A stretch of DNA of 64,000 bases, taken from Membranipora membranacea (Eukaryota; Bryozoa; Gymnolaemata; Cheilostomatida; Membraniporidae). Below are positions 45,711 through 58,500 of the stretch, one piece after another. Location: the NCBI GenBank assembly GCA_914767715.1, contig OU612067.1:33516162-33580161 (forward strand), read 5' to 3'. Made by a program: the position numbers and the translations under genes. Under the pieces are notes generated by a model. The model had not been told where the DNA came from, ran no database searches, and saw only the letters and a list, made by a program, of their open reading frames with translations. Positions within the stretch are counted from its first letter, which is position 1, and each line of letters begins with the position of its first letter.

Positions 45711-46738
45711 TGGTAAAGGCCGAGGGATCGCCTATCAAGTCTTAATAGGTCTGACTGTAACATTGTGTCTGGTAAAAGTCAGAGAGCAATGTAAGATCAG
45801 TACATCAAGTCAGTCGCCTCTCCTGATACTGTGATGAGCCTAATGATCATGATAGAACATCATCTCAGTACACATTCACTGGTTAGTGATACATGCTCTT
45901 GATAAAATTGACTCAATAGGGTTGTTCTCCACCAATACGTTTCCAATATATTTCAGATATGATGCTGATTGACTGAGCATAGTAAGTTGTGGTGTTGGTA
46001 GTGGTGGCTAAGATCCTTACACAGTTTGCATGCATTTGTGCATTGCTTTACCCATGCTTGTCGTCCCTCAATGCTTACAACATCTCCCTTCTAATGTGTG
46101 CTTCCCACCCTTCTTTCCTTTACTGCTTTTAAACCAATGCGCTTATCCCAGAATAATTAAGCTCATAAATCACAGTTAGGAGAAATCAACTTCATCCTCT
46201 GTCTACCCTAGATATGCCACCAGCAGCAGAGCTAATATATCAATAGAGCTTCGAAACTGGGGCGTGTTCTGGGCGTGTACTATATTATGACCTGAAAAAA
46301 TACCACTGTACACTATCTAATGGCAAAATATGACTCGCTTAGCAAATCTGGTGTATGCTATCTATAGAAATTTAACTACCGGTATAAAGACAAACTGATT
46401 CAAACTACAACAATGTGAGCAAGGAGTGATGTGGTGTTTGTTTCAGATGACAAAGTTGTTCTGCCAAGAAGTACCTGCTAATACCATAGTAGTAAGAAAG
46501 GTGAAAAATGAGGAGTTATTTTTTATTTATGTAGAGGGACTCTAACGGTGTGATTCCGTCACAACTCACAACCAGTCTGTTGGAACAGGGAGAATGGAAG
46601 GTTTGGAAGCAGAACTACCGGGGCATTCTACCACTGGATTTGCACCAAATACAGATTGCCTGTGGTTGGTAGCATAGTCTAGAGTTACAGATGACAAGAA
46701 AAGAAGACTATAAATTGTATTCCTTATTTCTCTCCAGG
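45711..46738. other. Spacer
   Basis: AT-rich sequence with no supported exon, RNA or repeat structure visible by eye. Confidence 0.4.
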
Positions 46739-47726
46739 CACTCACTCTCAGTGGATCTGTTGCAAATGAACTTGAGAATGAGGAGAGATATTCCGCTACC
46801 AAAGAATTCATACAGATGTCCAATGATGTTTTCGATATACTGAAAATCCGAGTCTGAGGGATGGAACTCAAGAAACAAGAACAAGATGCCGATAGGATCA
46901 CCTAGTACAGACTAGCGTTTCAAGGTAGGAATTATTTCTTACAAATTATGACAGGCTAATCAAATATTTCAATGTTTTTATCGACACGCCAGGTTTATCC
47001 TGGGCATGGAAATCCGACAAGCGCTTTAAAGTTACACAGATTAGAAATCTAAATCAAATCTTTAATACATATATCACATTATTTTTCTGATGTTACAGTT
47101 CATCGAAGGCATCCTTGACTGGCTAACTCAATGGGATGATGAAGAAAATGGTATCGAAATCACGGATGCAGAGAGGTCAAAATGTCTGCTTGGCATTCAG
47201 ACAAGAGTCAGCTGGAGAATCACTTGTAAGTACACTTTACAATGTGATGCAAAATCTGTGATATTGATCATAGTTAAAAGCAAGACTGTGGAAATCAAGA
47301 TATACATAGAATGCCATTTTGCACATACTTCTTCTCACCTAGCCGGCTGTATCCACATACTACATTAGGCTAAATTCAAGTCGAGCTTACTCAGATACTT
47401 ACTCTAGATACTCAGCATCTTTACTTTATCATAGACTCCCACCTCAAATAACCAAGATTAAGTGTGAGCTATCATTACGTCATTATAATATTCCTACAGA
47501 GCACTCCTTCGCTCTCACTAAGGAGTTATTGAGCGAGGGATACGATTTCATCTCGACTGAGAAAACTCTTTGTCAAGATAGCTTGGAGCAGTACTTTGGT
47601 CACCAAAAGGCCAAAACTGACAGTAACAATGCTCCAACTATGAGCGAGTTTCTAAATACAGCAAGGATACTGACAGTGACACAAGAGGCTGAATGTACTA
47701 CATCCAAAGGGAACTACACTAAACTT
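46739..47726 (+). mobile_element. P-element-like transposase, C-terminal exons
   Basis: Three exon-like blocks. 46739 onward (after CTCTCCAG) gives LSGSVANELENEERYSATKE and FIQMSNDVFDIL with a stop after about 40 codons. 47098-47225 gives FIEGILDWLTQWDDEENG and IQTRVSWRIT before a GTAAGT. 47501 onward (after CTACAG) gives LTKELLSEGYDFISTEKTLC, QDSLEQYFGHQK and NNAPTMSEFLNTARIL to the stop at 47726. The SVA..L, then F....D..FD..N, then QD.LE.YFG.......NN.PT...F order is that of the C-terminal part of P/THAP9-like transposases. An in-frame TGA inactivates the first block. Confidence 0.65.
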
Positions 47727-50303
47727 TAAAAATACACTATGGTGATCTCTGAAGAGCCAATGGAGAAAGGACGTTGACAAAGGAATTGTGATATCTTGGA
47801 GACATTGAATTCCATATCTGGAATAGCATCATTAGCTTTCTTTTGCCAAACAATGGGCTTGCAAAAATAGCCAGTCCCTAGTAGCATTCTGGAAAAGCCC
47901 AAATCATCGACGTTGAAGGCGGTTTAATACTGTCTGCAGTTTTGTAAAGAAGTTGATTTCCCAGGCTATATAATTCATGCTAGTAGGGACAGCCAATCAG
48001 ATCAATTTCAGATGAGCCCCTGTGTTAAGTGTTCTAACTGCATGATGTTATGATACTATTTCCATTCTAAGAAAAGAATTTAATTCTGTGCTTGGAGAAC
48101 AAGTGCTACACCTATCTGCATTGTGATTTACCTGACTCTATCTTTTTCTCAATCTCCAAACTACCTGTCTGGTATTTTCTTTCTTCTTGTCCAAGTGCAG
48201 TGCAGCAGAAACTACTTGCTTTGGTGTGATTGGTTCATTACACTACAGTCACAGCTATTCTTATTATTACTACAATTGGCTATTGCTTATATATAGATAA
48301 TGGGACAGTGGAAGCTTAGGACTGCGTAAGCTTTGACCAGCAGGACACCATTCAGAGGGTGAGGTTTTGGACAATGACGAGGATGAAGAATATTAACTAA
48401 AAGAGGATAAGTTATAAAGACGCAAATGTTAAACATGCATTGCGATGCTACAGCCCAGGACAAAGGACACTGTGCAATCAACAAGTATAGAGATGGATGC
48501 TTAGAGAATAAATCATAAAAAAAATATAGAGACTAGTTTCTCCACAACACAGGCATATACCTGACCCACAAACCCATAATATGCCTTATACTCAACTCCC
48601 GCAAGAAAAAGAAAAAAAATAGGATATGGAGACGGATGAGAATTACAAATCCATATAAATAAGGACAGTATTGAATTCAGCTTTCTTCTAAGCACATGAG
48701 GCCTAGAGGCATAGAGAACTGAAATTGTAAAGGGCAAAAATACCAAACATCAGTTAATCCGTTCTCAGTCCGATGGGAATTTTTGTTGCACTGCTGCCAG
48801 TTAGCCAAGGAAAGTGATGCGAAAAAAAATTTGAGCAAATTGCTAATGGAAGTTATGCATGTCTAGCTGTAAACCACATTTAAAACCCCAAGATCAAGAT
48901 CAAACCTGAGAAATTGAGACAGAAATTACGAGAAGTATAAAGCGTTCAGGACCAGTTGGGTATGTTGACCAACACACCTGTCTAGTCAAGATAGTTTCAG
49001 AATGGTTCAGAAACACCAATAATTGGACAAAGCAACAGCTTAGAGTGAAGAGCTGGTAAAATAGTAGGCTGCTTCAGCATTGCAAATCAATGAGAACCAA
49101 ATTTCAGCGTAAACTGGTATAAAAAAAGCGAGTCAAAGATTCACACTTTCAGCGCCCAAGCAGCCAGAGAGAAACAGAAGTAAAAAAAGTCACATCGTGA
49201 CGCCAGGGCTATAACTACGAGAAAAAAAAGGGTAAGAGTGGAGGGAGGCTTGTCCTTAGTCTAAGAGTAAAACTGAACACAAACAGATACAAGCTCATTG
49301 AGAGAGTGCTCTATTTAATGATTCTATTCAGAAACGCCTGTAAAATGAGAAAAAAATTCAGTAGTTGAAAACCACAATATGATATCATTATTGATCCAGG
49401 TGGTATAGTCTATTGTTGATACAGCTTTTCATGAAGGTGCCGTGTATAAACGTTACTGTCAACCTTTCACTCACCATAAAGTTCAAAATGCGAAGTTCAT
49501 CAAATTCTTGTCGAGCAATCCTAGTGCGTACCTCTGCTAGCAAAGCTTAAGGCAAAATATATATTTTTAATGATATTTCCCATGACTATGCATCAATACT
49601 CTGATGATGGCACTGGTATGGTCGCTAATCTCTTCATAAAACATCATGAAAGCAAAGAATAAACAATGTGCATAAGTGTGAGACTTGTCATAACTCGTAA
49701 GGGCATTCAGTCATCAATGTGGAAACACGAGGTGGGTAGGGGCAGACACATCACAAACCCATAGCAAAATGTATCAGAGTCTGTGTACAGGCTGGGGCTT
49801 AACATCCTAATTTAGAAGGACACCCAGTAGTGAGGTGATGTTAACAAGTGCCTGTGTACCATGAATGAAGCTGAGACAGAGTGACATACATTGCATGATT
49901 ACAATGAACATTTTATGACAATGTGGCTCCAGGGAGGGCACAACCAACCACTGGGAGTTGTCTTTCATTTGGGCAAGGGGCAACAATAACACAACTATGA
50001 TGAATGAATTCGAAAGGGTCATAATGGTTAGTCAGCTTAACACATTTGAAGAATACAAAGAGAGTATCTGTATCATTTATCAAAGTTTATTCTTGTTGAG
50101 TTTTATCACAAAATTACATCAGTTGATGAACTACACAGGCAGCACAAGAATACGTATTGCTGACACTAATTTTAACCAAAACTAAACTCTTTGAGCGGGT
50201 GTCTGACGACTCCTTTGAGGTTCTGAAATTGTGATCTCAGTACCTTGAGAATTTTTTAGAGCAAATCTGTGACACTGAGTAGGTCTCTAGATTGTAGACT
50301 CAC
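47727..50303. other. Gene-poor AT-rich spacer
   Basis: About 2.6 kb without recognisable domains, RNA genes, tandem repeats or terminal repeats. Short frames at 48287-48746 and 49807-50185 look like chance. Confidence 0.45.
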
Positions 50304-50381
50304 CTGGTGATTCAGAAGTTATCCTCGGATCATCAGCTTCTAAACCATAACCACATTTAATACCCAGTTCACCATTCCTTT
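50304..50381 (-). CDS. Orphan exon candidate
   Basis: On the minus strand a 78-base open segment lies between TTATTTACAG and CACCAG/GTGAGT, both strong splice signals. It encodes RNGELGIKCGYGLEADDPRI and a short SES end, with a single Cys. I recognise no family and see no partner exons nearby, so the frame and reality are uncertain. It could be an exon of a gene extending across the 47.7-53.8 kb gap or a chance match. Confidence 0.3.
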
Positions 50382-51528
50382 CTGTAAATAACACAGTCAA
50401 TAAGTTGCGGTCTCTCCCTGACTTGTCATATCATGTGGCAAAATTCTTCTCTTCAAAATCAAATACTTTTTTGTGTCAAATATGTTGTTGGTTGTATCTG
50501 GGCGAAGGTATGTGTGTGCATTTCGAACTCCAACCAATGGCCTACTGACCCAAACGCTAACAATAATCACACAATCAATAAAACAGCTCGCTTATAGCAT
50601 TTGGACAACTTCTAATCACAAAAACTGGCGTAGTTTGAAGGTTGCTTATTTTAGAAAACCTCGATTCCAACACGAAACAAATTTCTAAATTCTAAGTTAA
50701 AAAGTCAACTAACATCACTTACTTTTTCCTACCTGTTTCTCTATGGGTAAATTTCTGCATATTAGTATATCTGTAGAGCAAAGACACAGAGCAATGGAGA
50801 ATCGAATTTCACTAATGGATTAGTACTCTGCTCCAAATACATCACTTCTGCTACACATTCATTTCTACTTAGTTCTTTCATAACATGCCTGTGAGGAATA
50901 AAGCTAGGCAATCCCTTATGATAACTCTATTCATTCATTTGTATAATGCAGGGCTTAACTGACAACTGTTATGTAACAATCTGAGTGTGATGATTTATTT
51001 ACAGGCAACAACAGCCAAGTCATGAGATTTGAGAATAACATTGGATGCCTAGTATTTAGTATCTTAACCGCTATATTTCATGAATATTAAACCAAGCTAT
51101 TCTATTCACTAAACAATCACCACCGCTATGTATAAATTGTATGCTCTAGCTAGATAGCCAAACATTTACCTATTAGTCAAGTGGCAGCAGGGAGACTGGT
51201 GGCAGCCTACCAAAAATGTGGCTTGAAACACAACTTCATCTACGAAATTGGATGGATAAATTCTAAGTCAGGATTTTAAGGTAGTTTTTCGAGGCGGTCG
51301 CAATGGTGGGGATATACCTTACACTAAGTTGCACAATAGGCAGCAATTGCCAAAAACGCTGCCGAAAATTGCCAAAATTTATGTTTTTTATAGATTTAAA
51401 AGGTCTGCCCTGTGCTCACCCTATAAGTTGGGCTACTCAAACTCTGCAATCAGATTCATACATACATTGGTCAGTTTTTGGTATAATATCAGCATAACAT
51501 CTCAAATTATGAGTGAATGACCAACCTA
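50382..51528. other. Spacer with a dispersed repeat fragment
   Basis: At about 51186-51260 a TGGCAGCCTA...AACTTCAT stretch resembles 23486-23532 in an intron of the central receptor, with ATTGGATGGATAA shared downstream. It is therefore probably a dispersed repeat family. Nothing else is recognised. Confidence 0.4.
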
Positions 51529-51802
51529 AAGCTTTGTACCCACCAACGTGCTTTTTTAATCTCAGGAAGGAGATATTGCACTGGCAATCATTAAAGAATT
51601 TGTGGGTACCACAAAATGCAGCAAAACATATCGCACGACATACCGCACGAAAGTAGAATCAATTCTACTTTCGTGCGAAGGTATTTGTAAACGCACAATC
51701 TTTGTGTATTTTGTACCCACCAATCACAGCAATGCACGAGTGGTTGTGCATGATCGCAGATGAGTTCCTGGGACAGTTATGCAGTTGATGGGTACCAGGC
51801 TT
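51529..51802. repeat. GTACCCACC-ended hairpin element
   Basis: TTTGTACCCACCAA occurs at about 51534 and 51710, and its complement GTGGGTACCA or ATGGGTACCA at about 51601 and 51788. In the middle, 51652-51685 is a perfect palindrome with 16-base arms (CGCACGAAAGTAGAAT, loop CA). The layout suggests a MITE-like foldback element or two nested ones. Confidence 0.6.
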
Positions 51803-53824
51803 TATAAAAACGAAATTAATTGAAAAAAGCTGTCAAAAATAGGGAAAGTGATGAAAATATGATGATATGGTTTCAAAACATCCAAAATCAGAAAGAGCAT
51901 GTCACAATTGGTGGATCTACAGGTTTACATGGGTCTGCTATCATAAATAGCCGAGATGTGGCCAACAATGGTTGCAATACCCCCTTATACCACCTGTATA
52001 TAGCTATCATTGAAACGACACTACTAGAAAAGGGAGGAGCTAAAATTAGAAAAGGACACCACAATACTGATGCAAACCTCATTTTATGGTGAACCTATTC
52101 TTAGATGCCGTGAAACCAGCATCAACATTGATGAGATTGACATTATGACCAAGTTGAATTAGAATTGCCAGAGAAGACTACATACTAAAAGCCAAATGGA
52201 CCATCACAGACAGCTTGAGCTAGCTACTGTTCAGTAGTTGAAATTGTTGCTGTTCGGAAATGACTTAAGACAGTGAGGAAAAGTTCTATTGCAGTCTGAA
52301 AACGGTGGCGCTCTAGACTTGGGGCGAAGATGGAAATCAGAGGTTGTAAACGCTGTCTTGTAAGAGAAACTAAATGGCGCTGAAACGAATAACTGAGTTG
52401 AAATATACTATGCATTCCTCCCCTACCTACATAGCACGGTCACTTTCGGCCTCTACTCTTAGTCTACTAACTAGGCCTAAGTCTTAATTTTATAACAAAC
52501 TGCACACATGTCTGTGTATGTATACTTTCTTCTACTGAGGACTACCATTATACCAGTAGAGTAGTCTTCTGGTATTATTTACTTCCAGTACTTGTTGCTA
52601 CTGCTCCACACATTTATGACAAATGTACCACAACCACAACAAGTCTAAGGAGTTGTACACAAGACCAACCTGTCCTACCAACTAAAACTAGAGAAACAAA
52701 GAAAGCAATAACAAAAATCACAACATGATGATCTAACACTAGCAATGACTGACTGTGGTTACAGTCAAAGAATGGTTGAAATATGCACTTACATCTACAA
52801 GTTGATGGTAAGTTCTCTCTCTCAAACCTGAACCTGTCCCTTCATTGGTCACCAACTGACTGCCACATTCGTCATTGATAGAGCGACGATATGAAAGTGA
52901 ATCATATGGTCCAAAATTTTGCTAGACTATGGATGAGGTTAAGGTTCATACATAAATCGGTTGTCCTGATTGGACAAAAAAATATCCCATAATTCTAAAA
53001 CTAGAATTTCTAGTGACATGTGCAGACAACTCTTGAAAATCCCATTTGTATCAGCAGGGAGTTTGGAACCGAACTCCCTGGTATCAGTGACCAAAGATGA
53101 GATAATCTATGTAAAATTCTTGGTTATGTCACATTCTTTATGACTGGCCATGGCTGTGATAGCTGCTATCATAGGAAGAACCATGCCCCATATTTATATA
53201 CTTTTGAGCCGAGATCATCCACATTTGCACTTATAGACTGATCATATTGAATGGAGACAACTGTTGTTTACATTTCAAAGGATTTTTACTGACATGGGTT
53301 TACACTACAAACCATTATGAAAGCAGGCATTCTTAGCAGCCGATGATACACAATTTCTATTTGTTCCGAGAAAACACTATAGAAAACTGTTGTATTCCTG
53401 TTCTCACGTAAAGTATTAGGCTACTTTATTTATTCCTCCCTCACTCCAGGAAGCGCCTGGTTACAGGCAGATGGCAGAAGCTAATAAGGTGTGAACATTG
53501 TAGAAAATATCAGTAGCACTGTTAGGCTTAAAAGAATAAAATGACGTTCTATAAACCTATTTAGTTAAGAAATTCAACATGTATCAACAAATCATTTTTA
53601 TAATGGTAGAGGCGTATAATAGTAATATCAGTGAATATTTTTGTTTAAATAGCAAATCATATGATAACTCTACTGGCAGTTGGCCTCAACACAGATATAT
53701 AACTTTCACTCAAGGATAACAATAGAAATTCAAAATATTTATCATTTTGCTTATGGTTGCAATAGGCATTTTATGGCACATAGATTCCTCTAGTCAGGTT
53801 GCTTGATTTCTCTTGCACACATTA
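51803..53824. other. Spacer downstream of the right RPTP
   Basis: Includes the 3' UTR of the right receptor on the minus strand, with AATAAA possible at 53430-53425 (minus). A plus-strand frame at 51820-52092 has no recognised domain. Otherwise AT-rich non-coding sequence. Confidence 0.4.
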
Positions 53825-55558
53825 TCACATATTAGCATATATCTGGTCTGTGTGGACAGAGGAATCTTCGTTAGCTGTTTCCGGGTTGTTTACACAATCA
53901 TCAATTTGCTGGAAGTTTGCGTAATCCGAGAACTCGTCAGTGAAGTCCTTGAGTAACTTATACAGGAACACATAATTCTCCTGAAGTTAGTAAACAATTA
54001 AATAAAATATATCCACATATGTTAATATTGATTAAAATAATATCAAATTAATTTTTGAACTTTTGATTTAATTATTTTCACAATGACAGATCTAACTTTG
54101 ATTCATGGCTGGGGGGTGTCAGACGGGGGTCAAGGGTCCCGGGAGATTAAGTTTCTGTGTTTTGTGCAACGTTGTATGACTGTAACGTTCAAATAAAATT
54201 ATTTCCTCAAAAATGTTATCAGTCTTACCAAATCAGGCACAAATTCAGGTCGTCTGTATTTTGCCTGAAGAACTGCTGTGTAAATGTCTGTTTCCTGATC
54301 TGCTTTCAGTCTCTCTACAGCATTGTAGGCACAGAGGAAAGTCCCACACCTAGTGCTTCCATCCCTATGTAAGAAAGGCAATCTACAGGTCAGAATATTC
54401 AGTACTGTGAAAGTCAGAATTGTTGATGACATTTTTGCACTTATACATTTATTTGTGTTTGCAAAAACTAAAATCTGCATTGATTTTGCTACGCTGAGCT
54501 GAGATCCTCAAAATTAGGTTGAAGGAAAGTTTATCATAAATTATAGCCTTTTAACAAAACTCACATGTCCGTTATACAGATCCGATTGTCTCCGGACTCT
54601 CTCTGCAGTTTCTCCAGCATTCCAAGAGATCTAAGCAGCGAGGCTGAATTAGGAAATCGCGAGCTCTCGTCTTCGACCCAGGAGTTGGTACACAAAACAG
54701 TCACCTGAATACACTAAATAAGGAAAAAATCAGATGGCTATTTCACATGTTGTTAACATCACACTGATTCTAGCTAATTATCCACAAAATAGTTTTTTTA
54801 TTACTATGTGCTACGTACTTAATTTTTCCATATCCCTGTCTCATGGTATGGAGAAAAATATGGATGTCATATAGTGTCTGCTTCAGGACGTTGCACATTA
54901 TAAAATCTAGTAAGCTAGGGCCTCACCTTGGTAGCTGTTTTGAGCGTCAACTGAATAACACTCATATCTTCTTTCCTAACACTGTCCGTTCTGGTAACGA
55001 CCAATCCTTTACCATAATCTTTGGTATTTTTGTCCACGGAAGGATAAAATGAAGTGTCCTGAAATGTCAATATAGGTGTAGGTAGTAGGTAATTAAAAAT
55101 CTTAAGGTCTTTCATTCCCAATACAGGTGAAAAATGTTTGATAACTATTCAGCTTGTGATGAGATAAAAAATAGTACTAACAAGATGCTCTGCTGGGGCA
55201 CTGTCTGTTGTTGTCATGAGTTTACAAGCCCTTACTTGATCTTGAAGCTGCACAACAACCTTAACTCCTCGATCCATAATCATCTGCCAGAAATCATTAA
55301 TGGTTGTACTCAGTGGTAGCTGCGTGGCAATCACCCAGTTCTTTCTTCGGCAGTCCTAGAAACGATCGAAAAATATCAGCATAAATTGTAACTGTGATTT
55401 GAAGAGAAAAACTGTAGTGTTGTATCAGAAGACAACTCTAAAAAATCAGTCAGAAAATCTTCTAATACCAGTGTTTATGATAATAAAAAAAAAAGTACTC
55501 ACATCTGCTAGCACTGCGTTGATGTATCCTCCACCGACATATATCCCGTGGTGTGCAT
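53825..55558 (-). CDS. D2 pseudophosphatase domain and tail exons, right RPTP
   Basis: Exons 55558-55503 ([15 protein letters not shown]), 55355-55236 ([16 protein letters not shown]), 55058-54927, 54713-54565, 54364-54229 and 53980-53825. The loop joined at 54565/54364 reads [14 protein letters not shown]: Asp replaces the catalytic Cys, as in the central gene. The WPD-loop position reads NSWVEDES. The tail keeps DYANFQQID and ends TDQIYANM at stop 53827-53825. Acceptor 54714-54715 is chosen over an AG nine bases further in, because it keeps the QVTVL alignment with the central gene. Confidence 0.87.
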
Positions 55559-58500
55559 CTAAAACAATATTACCAAGAACCAGATATTAAATCGTGGCCA
55601 TATAACAAACATGGTATCATATCATGTGTCTGATCCTTAGCGATTCTTTTTTAGTTTTGTGATAAAAATTATTAAGGCTTTTTGGGATACTGTTTTGCAC
55701 GTCTTCGTGACGCAGGATAATGAGCTTTTGATATAGAATTATGTAATGGAAGATATTACTATGAGCCTGTTAATTTATATCGTTCTATCTGTTCTCACGC
55801 TTAATTATGTCCACAATAACCTTGTATTGAACTGCAGTGAAATTCTCAAAGCTATCACCTACTACTTTGGAGTTGCCCACACTCACTGTAGGTGGACTCA
55901 ATCCGCATTTCACAAACTTGTTAACAAGTATAATGTTACAAAAAGAAAATTCTGTAAGATATTTTTAAACTTACCTGCCAGCTTGTCAGGGAATCGATTC
56001 TTATCAATGTTCTCCTCGCTCTTAGCGATTGAGTAACTTCTGTCAATCGAATCCATATGGGTCTGAATACGCTGGAAAGATAATTGAAGCAAGCTAAAGT
56101 AATTAACAAAGAACTTTAAATCCTATTGGTTTTTATTACTTGTGTGTTCGTTTTTCTTTTTCTCTCCGCCTAAGTTTTTTTTGTTCTGTCACTGCATGAA
56201 AAACATTCCTAAAGATGCTTGTGGCTTGACAATATAAGTATATATGTCTGAAAAACAGTTGTCATTCCCTCAGAATATTCCTCAATGTTAGCATAAAAGG
56301 ATATCAGTGGTGTTAATGGCCTAACCTGGAACTCTTTCAGAATTGTGTTCTCTTGTGATGCCTTGTCCTCTTTATATGCATTCAGTCTTGTGCCAAGATC
56401 ACCAGGTGTACAAAGGAATGACTCAGTTGCTAAAGCCTCTCCAAGTACCTTGTGTAGGAAGTGGTATTGGTCCTACAATGATAATACACATTGATTAACT
56501 TATTGACATGTTAATAGGGTCCAACAGTGAAATGGAATGAGTGGTGGGAATTGGATACACAACCCAAATGAGTACATAGCAGGCTTGATAATTAGCATCA
56601 TTAATCCTTTTTGGGCATGGTGAGTTGGTGCATATGGTTAGTCAGGCGATTCGTTCCGTAGGAGTCGTGAGCTCGAGTCCCATTGTAGGAGCTTTTTAGA
56701 TCAATTTAATCTTATTAATTCATATGTGAACATTCTGACATTAATATCGGACCGGAGATTCTGGCTAGTTATATCAATAAACCTGCATGACACCAGAACA
56801 CAGTGGTATGGTTGAACGAATGAATACAAACCAGAGTCTGAACCATACAAGGCCTCCTTGTTCTCATCTTTCTAATGCACTCAAAGGGGTTCACTTTCTT
56901 TTCTGATTTAGCCTGCTCCAGCAAGTAATCCAGAGCAATATAAGTTCCTGTGCGCCCAACACCAGCACTACAAATAAATACAAACTGCAACTATTGCCTT
57001 TTATCAGGTTGGAGGATGATTCACCACAGCTATATATTTTATCTTGGAACAGTATTGTTTACTTCATCGGGTCAGACCACTCCTGAAAACATTTTTTGGA
57101 AGCGAATCAAACATCTGATATACTTAGTATGATAAATAATATAATCATAGCAGTTCCACAGAAAATCTGGTAAAATATTAATTAATTAGAAGTCAGTATT
57201 GTATATGTTTCAAGGCATATCTAATTTTAAAATAACCCGATAGTCAAGCAAGTTGGTAGTAATACTTTAGATGTGTTCCACACAGAAAAGAGGTAACATA
57301 ATAGGGCAGGCTAACGAAAATCATAAGCAGAACTGTTTCAAATTAGCCTGATGAGAGGTAATACTATCTATTGCAATTATGCGCATGACATGAATTTAGT
57401 TCTCTGTTTCATCATGGAAGAGAGGCTACAAAATGATGCAAGCTGTTTCGTCATATATATTTTAACAACCATTACGAATGACCCTGGAGCCGGATTTTGA
57501 ATTGAAAATTGATTACATTGTTCTACGATTAGATAGCTAACAAAGTTTCGGATTTCTTTCCCAGCCCAAACGTGATATAATAACCTTTAACGACTACAAA
57601 GGGATCAATTCATTTATGATGATCAGGCAGATACTTTTGGTAATGTAATGTAAAATTTGTGCAGAAAAGATTCAAAGGCTCTCTTTGTCAAGAATTATTG
57701 ATGGTGTTAAGAGTTGCCACCACCAGGGAAGGTTACTCCAATACTCTGAAAATGATGTCACTTAGCAATGAATGCGATTGGCTGAGGCCACCAAGAATCA
57801 GTTTTTACACTTAAACATCAGTTTAATCATAATACTGTCTTTTATTAATCTTCTTCGGTAACCGAGTTGGTAGAACGTGTGTTTACTGGTATTAGAGGCT
57901 TTGGTTATCTCCCCACTCAAAATGAAATCTCTTCATGCAATTTATTAACTTAAACACAGGTGTATCACTGAGCTCATGATAACTAAGCCTGTCTTAGCAA
58001 GCTTTGTTCGGCTTGTCAAGATTGGCTAACGATACATCTGCAATAAAATTTCAGATAAACAGAATAACAACAACTTCAAAACATTGAAAACTGCCTCACA
58101 AATTACTTTTACACATTGCGTTACCTTTATACGAAAGAAAACCTGTTCCTGGTTGCAAAAAGTGAGTTTATTCGTTGTGCTGGAGAATTCATAAGTGTAA
58201 CTTTGACTTGGTATACTGAATCCTACTTTTTCCCACTGTCTTGTAATATGTTATCAGGGGCATATATTATATATATATATATATATATATGCATGACTCC
58301 ATCAATTGCTACATGAACCACATACCTGCAATGGACGATGATGAGACCATTCAACCTATCGGTCTCATCTCGGACTTTCTTGGTGAATGTGAGGTAAGAA
58401 GACATCTCGCTCGGTACTCCATGGTCAGGCCAAGATTGGTAATAAAAGTGCTTCAGGGTCCTTGGGCTTTCTTCTGACTATAATATATTAAAAGCTATGT

